The notes beneath the pieces were generated by a model. The model was given only the letters and a program-made list of their open reading frames with translations. It searched no databases and was not told where the DNA came from. DNA of 64,000 nt from Dysidea avara (Eukaryota; Porifera; Demospongiae; Dictyoceratida; Dysideidae): positions 3,840,359 through 3,904,358 of the forward strand of contig NC_089272.1 in the NCBI RefSeq assembly GCF_963678975.1, given 5' to 3'. The position numbers and the translations under genes are program-made. Of the stretch, positions 36,516 to 48,994 are shown in pieces; within the stretch, counting starts at the first letter, position 1; every line of letters begins with the position of its first letter.

Positions 36516-36879
36516 TGATGTGGTAGACACAGGGTGGTAGGAATACAGGGATATTCCCAGCCGATTAAAAAGCAACGGCAGCTAATTAATGATGTACTGG
36601 TGAACATGGCTAGCTCCCAGACCGCTTTACCATATTGTCCTCACCGATTGAGGTATCGATAAATTTGATCACATCTCAACAATCACAGTTATAACTGCCA
36701 TTAGTGCTCCTACCTTAACAACTCTTGTGTGAATTCTGTAAGCACCTGCATCTTTATCAGTTAAATCTTTATCTTTACCTGTTAAAGATATTCAGATACA
36801 CTGACAATGAGTATATTGAACTTTAATACTTGTGTGCATACTAAGCTCTATTTGATTTGTATGCAAGAAACTTTTAGCT

Positions 36880-37570
36880 AATTGAGAGATTTTAACTAGA
36901 CAGGTTTTGCACTACTAGACTGTTTTTACTTGAGAGATTTAGGACAACTCCAGATAGAGACTTCGGTTACTTGAAGTTATTTAAGACTGTTTGAGAGCTT
37001 TTCAGTTGAGAGATTTTTGACTATACTTGACAGATTCTATACTTAAGAGATTTTGCTTGAGAAACTTAAATTACACAGTAGGTATTTGAGAGCTTTTCAA
37101 TTGAGAGGTTTTAACTATACTTGAGAGATTCTACTTTAGAGAATTTTAAAGTTAATTACATGTTTCTGGTTCCCTTCCTGGTTATTTTTATGCTGAATGA
37201 ATTGCATAATCATCATACTATAAAGTATAGAAAAAGTGTTTACAAGACATGAATTCAAAACCTTTCCATAGATAATATTTATTATTGTAGTTTTATACTT
37301 TTCCCTATAATTTCATGTACTGCTATGTCAATGTGGTGGACCACATCAAAAATCTGCAAAAAAAAACAAAAAAAACTTAGGCCTGGTCATTTTTAATTGG
37401 TTAATTTATGGGGAATTGGTAGGACCAGAAACATATAGTTAGCTTTGTACAGCCTTACTTGAGAAATGTTACTTGAAAGATAGCTGTCTGACTACCTGAG
37501 CTGACTTTCACTCCTGAGAGCTTTGGACTACTTTTGTGCTTGAGAGATTTTATATCTGAGAAATGTTTAG
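36880..37570. repeat. Degenerate ACTTGAGAGATTTT repeats with an inserted small element
   Basis: About 15 irregularly spaced variants of CTTGAGAGATTTT occur at 36880-37140 and 37450-37560. Between them a block of about 275 bp (37158-37434) has inverted ends CATGTTTCTGGTTCC / GGACCAGAAACAT, which suggests a MITE inserted in the array. Confidence 0.6.
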
Positions 37571-38636
37571 CAGTATGCAGATTTTTGCCATAGAAATTTT
37601 CCAGTCAGTTATGTACCACCAAAGTCACTTTACTGTAGAAATCCATTGCAAGATATCTGGATAAGATGTGCGGAGCAAGAGATAAAAGTTTAAGCCATCC
37701 ATACTATTATGATTGGGTATGTCAGCATATATGTGTAGCAACTAAGTCATACACTACGTTTGCATCTGTGACTAGCTAGAAAGACATATGAGAGTTTTGA
37801 ATTAATGGAGGGGCCAATTTATTACCACAGTAATGCTGCTTCGGTTATGTATTTCAACCACAAAATTTCCCTGCTAGGATTTTGTCAGCACTTTTTAACC
37901 ACATAAATTATATGCATGCCGCTGTTTGTATTTATAGAGAGAAGTCTTGCATAAACATTTTGCAGATGTGCATAGCAGGAGTGAACCAAAAATAATCAGA
38001 TTGTAATTACCAATGAGGCAACACTTATTGTTTGGCACTTTACTGAGTGAGTTGTAAAAATATGGTTATTATATAGTATTCAAATTTTATATACACACAT
38101 TTTGCTGTGTTGGCACTAATATGCAGATTAGGTAGGTAGCTCTAATTATACAAAGATATTCACTTGATTTGCAATTACTAGCTCTTTTTAATTGTATTAT
38201 AATAACTATATACTTGTAAACTGCAATCAGTGCATATAGTGTAAATGCATGTGCAATTATTCTCTACTGTTGAACATCACTTCAGTCAAACACAGGTAAA
38301 AGTGTCTTTTGACAATCCATGCCACATGTAGTATGTGCACTGCATGCATCACAGATTATGTGTCCGCTTTCGTTTGTGCAGTTGATGATCTTCTTGTTAA
38401 AGCATCTTTTACTGTAATAATCCCACATAAACATGTATTGGTAACATGGATTTGCATTATGTATCTAGCCATGGCCAATAGCTACTGCATGTAAATTAAA
38501 ATGGTTGTAGATAGTTAACAGTACCAGAGAGGATTTATCATTAATCTGCTCAGTGTAACGATAGATATTTATTACTCAAAATAAGAGCAAGCACACATAT
38601 TGGTGTATGTAACAGTGTATACAGTACAGTATAATT
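37571..38636. other. No gene recognised; upstream region of family copy 4
   Basis: A family-type exon 1 (hydrophobic leader plus GTAAGT) for the gene at 38637 was looked for here and not found. Confidence 0.45.
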
Positions 38637-39245
38637 ATGCATGACAATTGTACTCTACTACTGTACTTCATCTTCATTGTAGTCCTTCTTTGTTGTATTG
38701 GCACTGGATACTGTGCAGAGTGTGGTAGCAAATACTGTGACAGTTGGACAGCCTTTATATTTGACACAAATGATTGCAGATCAAAGGGAAGAGTGTACTG
38801 GGTATATACACAATTGTGGAGCTTGGTGCCTTTAACTGGATTAAGCAATTTTCATATTGGAAAAAGACTTGATGGAGCTGTAAAACTTTTTCATGGGTTT
38901 GCTACATTTATACTAGGAGCTGCAATGGGAGATATCTTGAACAGCAAACATGTTAAAGATGATGGGCTCAGTGTATGTATGGCATCTACTGTTCTGATAG
39001 TTGACATGGTGAAGGTGGTGTGGGATTACTTCACAGAGAAAGAAGCACTAAGTGAACTTATAATAGTTGTGATTGCACTTCTTATATCAGGATGCATACT
39101 TGCTATCATTCCTGAAGATAGAGTACGGTTTATCTGTAGTGCATTTGCTCTAACAGCATCTCTAGGAGTACTGGAATGGCTGAAGCACATTGTGATGATA
39201 TACTTCAACATAGAACTGGATATAAATGGATGTGCACTACTTTGA
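38637..39245 (+). CDS. Signal-peptide/TM2-like membrane protein family, copy 4 (intact, start uncertain)
   Basis: The open frame gives 202 residues from the ATG at 38637. The start region MHDNCTLLLYFIFIVVLLCC is itself a plausible signal peptide. The other copies have an intron acceptor at the matching place, and here too TCATCTTCATTGTAG precedes the conserved LLCCIGTGYC. The natural product may therefore use a distant first exon starting exon 2 at 38683, or former intron sequence may have become coding. The mature part has CAECGSKYCDSW, then CRSKGRVYW, the TM2-like LTGLSNFHIGKRLDGAVKLF, four hydrophobic segments and the tail DINGCALL. It is the closest relative in the window of the minus-strand copy at 24.2 kb (both have CRS-GR-YW and -SELI/-DDLV links). 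Confidence 0.8.
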   Translation: MHDNCTLLLYFIFIVVLLCCIGTGYCAECGSKYCDSWTAFIFDTNDCRSKGRVYWVYTQLWSLVPLTGLSNFHIGKRLDGAVKLFHGFATFILGAAMGDILNSKHVKDDGLSVCMASTVLIVDMVKVVWDYFTEKEALSELIIVVIALLISGCILAIIPEDRVRFICSAFALTASLGVLEWLKHIVMIYFNIELDINGCALL

Positions 39246-40067
39246 AAATTGTTGAAGTTGCCAGCTAATTAGCAGACTGATAATTGTACAGATTATGCAA
39301 TTAATTCTATTGAAGGCTTAGTGTATGGTAGTTGTCAAGGCATTTTAATTCAGCTCTCCATAAGCAATGATGAATAGTATATATTTTGGTGTATGTCACT
39401 ACAATGGTATACAGTGCTAACTATGTATCATCTTTCCATAATATCCTGTTCTACTTTTCATAAGTCGTAAAAAAGTAGGTCACTTTGTCCAAAAATAGAA
39501 TATTCAAAGTTGACTGGCTTAGTAAACGTACAGTTATATGGTAGCAGTGTAATAGGCATGTTCAGGTACTGCCAAGGGCCATAGCTAATTCACAACAATG
39601 CATGCATATCTGACTAACAAGTCACCATTAATATGTACGTATGTATAGCAGTAATTCAACTATAGATACAGAAGCAATACTAATCATGTGTCACAGTATG
39701 AATGTGCTATAATTATTTACACTGCACATCACTTCATTAGTATTCAGTGTTTTGAAGAGAACTTAAAAGAGCATTTGATAGCTATGAAAGCACACAGAAC
39801 AGATTCAAATGTGAATAAATATCTTAAATTCCACAAAGTAGCTATCAATTCACACAGTTGATTAATATGTATGGCACATTATGGTAGATAGTATTTGCAA
39901 GTTTATATATAACTACAAATTGTATGATTTATGTAGTGTTTATTATGTATGAGAAACTAAAACTAATGCCTTATATGGTTCCCAAAAACTGAAACAACTT
40001 GTTTCCAATAAAACTAAAGTTGGTAGCTAATAAATAAAAATGATTAGCTTATAGACGTAATTACAAG
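39246..40067. other. Intergenic; right part is duplicated unit flank
   Basis: No gene is seen. From about 39990 (CCAATAAAACTAAAGTTGGT) the sequence matches 60716 onward, so the flank of the 46 kb unit begins here and resumes beyond the composite element at 45816. Confidence 0.6.
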
Positions 40068-43000
40068 ATCTAATCAAAAACAGCCAAGCTGTAAAAAAGG
40101 TGCGGCCCCCAAAAAGGCCATGGTGAAAAAAGATGTGAAATCCAAGGTGGCGGCCAAGAAATGGCTGTGATGGTAGGTTAATGGTTACATCTTAATAACA
40201 ACAATTCAGGTGAATTTGGTGCCAAGACCAAGCGGCACAAAATTCACCTGAATTGTCGTTATTAAAATGTAACCATTAACCTACCATCACAGCCATTTCT
40301 TGGCCGCCACCTTGGATTTCACATCTTTTTTCACCATGGCCTTTTTGGGGGCCGCACCTTTTTTTACAGCTTGGCTGTTTTTGATTAGATATCACTTCTT
40401 TTTGTATTTGTATACCGCAAAGCTGGCCTATGGCTGGCTTTGGGGCTTTTTTAACCCATGTGTTTTTTTCTTTACTACAGGAAGAAGAAAAGAACTTAAA
40501 GAAGAATTCTATTGTAGTGCTTCAATTATTTTTGATTTTATTAGTAATTATACAAGTTATATACATATATTTATTACATGCCCATCCCCACAGGATATTT
40601 TTTGCAGCTGATCTCTCTACTGGGTGACTTGAAATGTAGCTGAACTATATACAGGATGGTTTCTTTGTAGCTGAACTCTCTACAAGGTAACCTCTTCTAG
40701 CTGGTCTATCTACAGGGTATTTTGTTTCTAGCTGAACTCTCTACAGGTGATTTGTTTGCAGCTAAACTCTCTACATGGTGGTGTCTTTGTAGCCGAACTC
40801 TCTACATGATGGTTTCTTTGTAGCTGAACTCTCTATAAGGTGACTTCGTCTAGCTGAACTCTCTCTGTAGGGTGATTTGTTTGCAGCTGAACTGTCTACA
40901 TGATGGTTTCTTTGTAGCTGAACTCTCTACAAGGTGACTTCGTCCAGCTGATCTCTCTACGGGGTGATTTGTTTCTAGCTGAACTCTCTACAGGTGATTT
41001 GTTTGCAGCTAAACTCTCTACATGGTGGTTTCTTTGTAGCTGAACTCTCTACATGATGGTTTCTTTGTAGCTGAACTCTCTACAAGGTAACTTCTTCTCT
41101 ACAGGGTGATTTGTTGTAGTTGAATTCTCTACAAGGTGGTTTGTATGAGGCTGAACTCTCTACATGGCGGTTTCTTTGTAGCTGAACTCTCTACAGAGTG
41201 ATTTGTTTGCAGCTGAACTCTCTACATGATGGTTTCTTTGTAGCTGAACTCTTTACAAGGTGACTTCTTCTAGCTGAACTCTCTACGGGGTAATTTCTTT
41301 GTAGCTGAACTCTCTTTATGATGGTTTCTTTGTAACTGAACTCTCTACAAGGTAACTTCTTCTAGCTGATCTTTCTACTGGGTGATTTGTTTGCAGCCGA
41401 ACTCTCTACATGGTGGTTTCTTTGCTGCTGAACTCTCTACAAGGTGAACTCTTCAACCTGATCTCTCTACAGGGTAATTTGTTTGTAACTGAACTCTGTA
41501 CAAGTGCGTTTTTGTGGGTGATCTCACTGCAGGTTGATTTGTTTGTAGCTGAACTCACTAAAGGGTGATTTTGCTTGTAGCTGAACTCCTTGCATTGTAT
41601 CTAGTTTCTAGCTGATCTCTCTACACGGTGTTTTGTTTGTAGTTGAACTGTCTATAAAGTGATTTATTTGTAGCTGATCTCTCTGCAGGTTGATTTGTTT
41701 TAGCTGAACTCTCTACAGGGTGATTTACTTGTAGCTGAACTCCTTACATTGTGTCTAGTTTGTAGCTGATCTCTCTACAGGGTGATTTGTTTGTAGCTGA
41801 TCTCTCTACAAGTTGATTTGTGTGTAGCTGATCTTTCTACAGGTTGATTTGTTTGTAGCCGATCTCTCTACAGGGTAATTTGTTTGTAGCTGAACTCTGT
41901 ACAGGGTGCTTTTTTGTAGGTGATCTCACTGCAGGTTGATTTGTTTGTAGCTGAACTCACTAAAGGGTGATTTGCTTGTAGCTGAACTCCTTACATTGTG
42001 TCTAGTTTCTAGCTGATCTCTCTACAGGGTGATTTGTTTGTAACTGAACTCTCTATAAGGTGATTTGTTTGCAGCTGAACTCTCTACAGTGTGGTTTCTT
42101 TGTTGCTGAACTCTCTACAGGGTGTTTTGCTTGTAGCTGAACTCTCTACAGGGTGATTTGTTTCTAGCTTATCTCTCTACAGGTTGATTTGTGTGTAACT
42201 GATCTCTCTACAAGCTGATTTGTTTGTAGCTGAATTCTCTGCAAAGTGTTTTGTTTGTAGCTGACCTCTCTTCAGGGTGATTTGTTTCTAGCTGATAGCT
42301 CTGCAGGTTGATTTGCTTGTAGATGAACTCTCTACAGGGTACCTTGCTTGTAGCTGAACTCCTTACTTTGTGTCTAGTTTTAAGCTGATCTCTCTACAGG
42401 GTGATTTGTTTGTAGCTGAACTTACATTGTGTGTAGTTTCTAGCTGATCTCTCTACAGGGTGATTTGTTTGTAGCTGATCTCTATACAAGTTGATTTGTG
42501 TGTAGCTGATCTCTCTGCAGGGTGATTTGTTTGTAGCCGATCTCTCTACAAGGTAATTTGTTTGTAGCTGAACTATCTATAAGGTGATTTGTATGTAGCT
42601 AATCTCTCTGCAGATTGATTTGTTTTAGCTGAACTCTGATTTGTTTTTAGCTTATCTCTGTACAGGTTGATTTGTGTGTAACTGATCTCTCTACGAGCTG
42701 ATTTGTTTGTAGCTGATCACTCTGCAGGTTGATTTGTTTCTAGATGATCTCCCTACAGGTTGATTTGTTTGTTGCTGATCGCTCTAAAGGTTGATTTGTT
42801 TGTAGCTGAACTCTCTGCAAAATGTTTTGTTTGTAGTTGATCTCTCTACAAGGTGATTTTTTGTAGCTGACCTCTCTTCAGGGTGATTTGTTTCTAGCTG
42901 ATATCTCTACAGGGTGATTTTTTGTAGCTGACCTCTCTTCAGGGTGATTTGTTTCTAGCTGATCGCTCTACAGGTTGGTTTGTTTGTAGCTGAACTCTCT

Positions 43001-45815
43001 ACACGGTGATTTGCTTGTAGCTGAACTCCTTACATTGTGTCTAGTTTCTAGCTGATCTTTCTACAGGGTGATTTGTTTGTAGCTGATCTCTCTACAAGTT
43101 GAATTGTGTGTAGCTGATCTCTCTGCAGGTTGATTTGTTTGTAGCCGATCTCTCTACTAGGTAATTTGTTTGTAGCTGAACTGTCTAAAAGGTGATTTGT
43201 TTGTAGTTGATCTCTCTACAAGGTGATTTTTTGTAGCTGACCTCTCTACAGGGTGATTTATTTGTAGCTGAACTCCTTACATTGTGTGTAGTTTCTAGCT
43301 GATCTCTCTACAGGGTGATTTGTTTGTAGCTGATCTCTCTACAAGTTGATTTGTGTGTAGCTGATCTCTCTGCAGGTTGATTTGTTTGTAGCCGATCTCT
43401 CTATAGGGTAATTTGTTTGTAGCTGAACTCTCTATAAGGTGATTTGTTTGTAGTTGATCTCTCTGCAGGTTGATTTGTTTTAGCTGAACTCTCTACAGGC
43501 TGATTTGTTTGTAGCCGATCTCTCTACAGGGTAATTTGTTTGTAGCTGAACTCTCTACAAGTTGATTTATGTGTAGCTGATCTCTCTGCAGGTTGATTTG
43601 TTTGTAGCCGATCTCTCTACAGGGCAATTTGTTTGTAGCTGATCTCTCTACAGGGTGATTTTTTTGTAGCTGACCTCTCTTCAGGGTGATTTGTTTCTAG
43701 CTGATTGCTCTACAGGTTGATTTGTTTGTAGATGAACTCTCTACAGGGTAATTTGCTTGTAGCTGAACTCCTTACTTTGTGTCTAGTTTGTAGCTGATCT
43801 CTCTACAGGGTGATTTGTTTGTAGCTGATCTCTATACAAGGTCATTTGTTTGTAGCTGAACTATCTATAAGGTGATTTGTACGTAGCTGATCTCTCTGCA
43901 GATTGATTTGTTTTAGCTGAACTCTCTACAGGGTGATTTGTTTCTAGCTTATCTCTCTACAGGTTGATTTGTTTGTTGCTGATCGTTCTAAAGGTTGATT
44001 TGTTTGTAGCTGAACTCTCTACAAAGTGTTTTGTTTGTAGTTGATTTCTCTACAAGGTGATTTTTTGTAGCTGACCTCTCTTCAGGGTGATTTGTTTCTA
44101 GCTGATATCTCTACAGGGTGATTTTTTGTAGTTGACCTCTCTTCAGGGTAATTTGTTTCTAGCTGATCGCTCTACAGGTTGGTTTGTTTGTAGCTGAACT
44201 CTCTACAGGGTGATTTGCTTGTAGCTGAACTCCTTACATTGTGTCTAGTTTGTAGCTGATCTCTCTACAGGATGATTTGTTTGTAGCTGATCTCTCTGCA
44301 AGTTGAATTGTGTGTAGCTGATCTCTCTGCAGGTTGATTTCTTTGTAGCCGATCTCTCTACAAGGTAATTTGTTTGTAGCTGAACTGTCTATAATGTGAT
44401 TTGTTTGTAGCTGATCTCTCTGCAGGTTGATTTGTTTTAGCTGAACTCTCTACAGGGTGATTGCTTGTAGCTGAATTCCTTACATTGTGTCTAGTTTCTA
44501 GCTGATGTCTCTACAGGGTGATTTTTTGTAGCTGAACTCTCTACAGGGTGACTTGTTTCTAGCTTATCTCTCTACAGGTAGATTTGTGTTGATTTGTTCA
44601 TTGCTGATCGCTCTAAAGGTTGATTTGTTGCAGCTGAACACCCTGCAAAGTGTTTTGTTTGTAGCTGATCACTCTAAAGGGTAATTTGTTTGTAGCTGAA
44701 CTCTCTCCACAGTGACTTGTGTGTAGCTGAATTCTGTGTAACTGAATTCTCTAGAGAGTGACTTAATTGTAGCTGAATTCTCTACACAGTGCATGACTTG
44801 TTTATAGCTGAACTTTCTTCAGTGTGACTTGTAATGTTCTGAATCTCTATAGTGATATATTTGCTTAACTCTCCACATGGTGACTGTCTTGCTGAACTGT
44901 CTATAAGATTAACTGTTTGCAGCTGAACTCCCTACAGAATAACTTGTGATGTAATAAAATTCTATAATGGAATAAATACATTAGCCGAATGCTCTATTAG
45001 GGTGACTGTTCTATTAGAGTATCTCGATCTCGCATTTGCTACACGGAGTTGGCTTTCGAATCATAACTCAGTGGTTTGTACTCCGATTCTTCTGTACTAC
45101 TGCAAGGACTTTCTATGAAGATTATTCCAGCTATACACCGATTTTCAGCTCATTGCTATAAGCGGTTTGTCTAGTAGGCGTGAAAACTAATACTTTTTTA
45201 TTCATAAAAATCGATCGCGTAATTGTGACACAGGTTGGGTTTTGTGTCATATCTCCGTGGTCTTTATCTCGATTCCTTTCAAACCACCAAAAGGCACTCC
45301 TACGAAGGTTACTCCATCTACATAGCAATTTTCAACTCATTCCATGAAGCGGTTTACCCTGTAGGCGTGACAACAAATCGATCTTGTTTTATGCGAATAA
45401 GCGGTCATAACTCCTGAACCATTCATCGGATTTGTACCAAATTTGATGCTAGGATTCGCCGTTGGACTCCCTTTCTGTGTGCCAAATTTCAAGGCGATCG
45501 GAGTACGAGTTTGCTTGTTATAGCAATTTTTGCAAGTGTGCGAAAAGACGAAGAAGAAGAAAAAATAAACGAAGAAAAAAAAACGAAACTTTGGCAGCTC
45601 GTATCTCGGAAATGGCTGGATCGATTTCCTTCAAATTTGGAATGTAGACTCCCTTGGCTGGCGGGCAACTGTGTAGCAAATGTGGTTCCAATCAGATAAG
45701 TGATCACCGAGATACAAAGGTGTGAAAATTACGTTTTCGTTCTTCCTGTCAATATACTCACGGGTGTGGCGCGCCGGCTTCTTGGGCCGCACGACACACT
45801 ACCGTGTGTCTTGAT
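40068..45815 (+). mobile_element. Composite Helitron-like element, copy 3 (5.7 kb)
   Basis: It opens with ATCTAATCAAAAACAGCC. The palindrome at about 40075-40390 is near-perfect with arms of about 150 bp. A pyrimidine-rich stretch, the long minisatellite (40605-44930), the CTATTAGAGTATCTCGATCT motif and the 800-bp single-copy end follow. The GC-rich terminal hairpin ends in GTGTCTTGAT. Flanks read ACAAGA before and TATCAGTAACA after. The paralogous unit at 60767-60785 reads ACAAGAATACTGTAACA without the element. Insertion between A and T with no target duplication, a 5' TC and a 3' hairpin 8-9 bases from the end fit Helitrons. The terminal CTTGA is not the canonical CTRR. Confidence 0.78.
40605..44930 (+). 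repeat. 4.3-kb minisatellite array of composite element copy 3
   Basis: There are roughly 140 degenerate units of about 31 bp (TAGCTGAACTCTCTACAGGG, then TGATTTGTTTG). Sub-families occur in higher-order blocks, for example CTCCTTACATTGTGTCTAG appearing every few hundred bases. It contains no coding sequence and no CRISPR-like spacers. Confidence 0.92.
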
Positions 45816-46180
45816 ATCAGTAACAAAACTATGTATACAAGTAAATAATGGACTCTCCAACTGTTTAAGAGATGAGAGAATTTTATAATTCAGATGTTCA
45901 AAAGCACATGAACTACCAGCTCACATAACGGTAAACAAATCACAACCACAAATACCATGGGTAAGTGTGAAACGCGGAAGTTATTGTAGGCATGAATACA
46001 GGGGAATGTAACCATGTTAACCACTAACCAAGAATTTTCCGGCCATTCAGCCATACACAAGAAAACTTTGTAAACAACATCATCTACATTGGACATATTA
46101 TATGCCCTGTATGTACTATGTATGTAGCTGAAAATTTAACTCTCATTTGACATACGTACGCATATCCTGCAAGGCTTACA

Positions 46181-46850
46181 ATGAGACTCTTGTTCATCAC
46201 CTTTATGTAAGCATTATAGTTTGGTGCATATAACATGCAAACTTTTCTGTGTGTATGACAGTTCTTTGTTACATTGGATTGGCTACAGTGAATGTCATGG
46301 TGGCAGCAAATATTACAATTTATATGGCCTGACTACTATAACAATAAATATTTGTGCAGAACAAAAGGACAAGTTGATAAGGCCACAGTGATAGTGTTAA
46401 GCTGGACACCTCTCACAGGTTTAAGTAGTTTCTACAGTGGGAAGCACTATGATGGAATATTTGAGGCAATAGCTACATGGAACCAGTGCAACAATCTTAC
46501 CTTGTATATGTGCTGCTGGCACAGTGAGCAATTCACATTATATTGCATTGCTCAGGGTGTGGAGCATGTATGATTTGGATAATTGTAATTGTTGACATGA
46601 TAAAGATAGCCATAACATTGACCATGTGAAAGTGGGTGGAGTTCATTATCATGATTATCTCATTCATATTATCATGCCGTTCATGGGATGAATTTGCCCA
46701 ATATAATATTATGGATCTTGCTGCAAGGGTCCTAACAGCATCATTAACAGTGATGGAATTTATTTATTTATTTATTAAGGCTTTACAGCAATGGATAAAA
46801 CCTGTACACATCATCAATGTGATAGGGAGTTGGCCCAGTTGGGTATAAAT
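46181..46850 (+). pseudogene. Signal-peptide/TM2-like family, broken copy 5
   Basis: Exon 1 (46181-46206) keeps MRLLFIT and a GTAAGC donor but is one base longer than in the 61.2 kb copy. A 55-bp intron ends in GACAG at 46261. Exon 2 has lost one base near 46278, then recovers a frame with DYYNNKYLCRTKGQVDKATV and the TM2-like LTGLSSFYSGKHYDGIFEA. Further indels follow after 46470. A stop replaces the segment near 46627, and a 31-bp LINE tail interrupts the last hydrophobic segment at 46760. It is clearly derived from the same duplication as the intact copy at 61188-62690. Confidence 0.85.
46760..46790 (-). mobile_element. Minimal LINE 3'-end insertion
   Basis: The paralogue at 62.6 kb reads straight through. 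Here TTATTTATTTATTTATTAAG plus GCTTTACAGCA is inserted between ATGGAAT and ATGGAT, an imperfect target duplication. On the minus strand this is a terminal scrap with an AATA tail like the LINE tail at 10185. Confidence 0.6.
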
Positions 46851-47749
46851 CGATGCAATCATCTATCTAGATGTATATACTGTAACAGAGTGTGTAGTAG
46901 TTGGTGAAAATAAGTATGCTGTAGCATAAATTTTGAGGTGATATTACCGTACTTTTATACATGATCACCAGATCAGCTTTTTTTTTTCTCAGGAGGTATT
47001 ATAGTTAATTAGCAATTTTTCAACATCATAAGTACCTGTTACATGTATCATGGTCTTGCTCAAGCTTGTGAACCTTTGATTGAGGAAACCCATGCAGAAA
47101 GGGATTGCTGGTTGATGCAATATAAACTAATTATTTCTGGTAGTATAGCATTAAAACCTGAGGTGAATTTTGCCATCTGCAGTATGAGATAAGGAAATGA
47201 TTTGTGGAATATTGTGTTTCACAATAATATTATCAGAGATTGTATGCTGAGAATGTAGCTAGCAATGGTATTACTTTAACATGAAGTGAAGGCAAATGAA
47301 TGTCCTCCCATGTAACTGTGACATATTTAACTATGTATATGTACGTATAATGTCACATCATAGATTACACCACATATAATTACAATGTATAACTTCATTA
47401 GTAGAATGCATTCCATTTACAATGATTTCAACACTATAGATTGATCGTGATTAGCTAACAATCACATTAACAATAGGAATAATCTTGTTTGGTACTAACT
47501 TAAAGATGAGTCATATAAATTGTACATCATGTGAGTGTGGTTTACGTAAGATTACTTAATTGCTGTTCTACAGAGTTTGCAGCAGCAATTTTGTAATAAG
47601 AAAATATACCCAATCACATTTATACATTGATTTAGATTCTGTGGACTCATAAAACCCAAATCATTGGACTCTTAACAGTGACCAGGCAGTTAAAGTATAT
47701 GTAATGTGAGAATCCTTATAGCATAGATATATAACTAAGCGACATGCAT

Positions 47750-47798
47750 GCCGACACTCCCACTAACATAGTACTACTATGTTAGTGGGAGTGCCGGC
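47750..47798. repeat. 49-bp near-perfect hairpin
   Basis: The arms GCCGACACTCCCACTAACAT and ATGTTAGTGGGAGTGCCGGC pair with one mismatch around a tiny loop. The paralogous site near 63610 has a single CACTCTTACTAACATGAT arm only, so the second arm arose after duplication or was lost there. Confidence 0.8.
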
Positions 47799-47960
47799 AT
47801 TAGTAGATAGAGCTTCTATATCAGTGAGAAACTCAACATAATATATTCTATGGCATCACTAGTACATGCTATTTACTATATTTCTCTCCAATAACATGCC
47901 AACTACTAGTATTGCCACTTTATTGTCAGCATGTACGTATATGGCTATGAAGTAAGAGTA

Positions 47961-48994
47961 TATAGTTCAGGCTTACACCTTTTGTACTTGTCCTTCCCGG
48001 TCTGTGGTAAATTGATAATTATACAACCAAGTACTAAGAATAATACGAAACGCGGTTAAAATTACGTCATAAATAAATAAATAATTAATAATTAATGTTT
48101 GAGAAAACTATGAGGCCTAGAGACATGAACTAACCGGGGATAGATTCGCCTTTGAATGAAGGCACAAACGTATAATCATCGCTCCTGTTTGTGCTGATGA
48201 CTTGACCATACGTGTAATTCTATATAACGCCCAGTACCACACCCTTGCTTAATTACTTACATGTGTAAACAAGAAGATTACAAGTAAGTTTTTATGTTTG
48301 TAACATCTCAAGTCTCCATGCCAGCTGCCAGTGGATTCATTCACGTAAATAAACAATACAAGAAAACATTAAACTGACATATGCCACGCTCTTTACAATA
48401 AGCTTACAGTTACATATAAAATACAAGTAAACAATTTTGTCTTGTGCAGCTGGCATGGCGAACTTTCTTTGTGTTGGTGTCAGGCAATTCAATACGTGCT
48501 TAATCTTTTTTGCCTTCACCTGGCGTAGCTACTAGGCTCTAGTGGCTTGGCTGTCTTCCTTTATCTGGTTCATCTGGCTTGCATACGCCTACAGCATTGT
48601 GTAGCTATCTCCTGAAAGTTGTGTATGCATAACTATAGTGTGTCACCCATCACTGTGCCATTGCTACATCACTGATGAACCTTACTTAGCTCTAGTTGAT
48701 GTTGATATGCATTGATGTATATTGGCTAATAATTTTTATCTGCATGGTGATGTTGCCTATAATGTATTGCTGCATACAATACTGCAATAATGTATAGTTC
48801 TCTCCTGTATGTTTTGTATACATATACTTTGTACACATCACTGTGCCATTACCACACCAATGATGTACTGGCACTTAGCTACTGGTGGCCTTTAGTTATG
48901 ATGCCACTATTGTGTTATATCTGTCACTACTGTGACATATTGAGTTGATTTGGAGATAATGCATTCACCACCTAATAACCTCACCGGGGGGCTG
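47961..48994. other. No gene recognised
   Basis: This is AT-rich sequence between the duplicated unit and the hAT-like element. It contains a short AATAAATAAATAATTAATAA tract at 48070 and no supported coding sequence. Confidence 0.4.

Larger units (their letters stand above)
45816..47960 (+). repeat. Segmental duplication unit D (paralogue of 60690-63720)
   Basis: Co-linear with the 61-63.7 kb unit over flank, promoter, both exons and about 1 kb downstream. Examples are GAATACAGGGGAATGTAACC, GGCTTACAATGAGACTCTTG, GAAACCCATGCAGAAAGGG and TGATCGTGATTAGCTAAC. The shared unit also includes 39990-40067, separated by the composite element. Confidence 0.85.

Noticed and set aside
40605-44930. CRISPR-like or coding repeat array
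   Set aside because: Units are contiguous and degenerate with no unique spacers, no cas genes, and stops in all frames; it is a minisatellite within a transposon.
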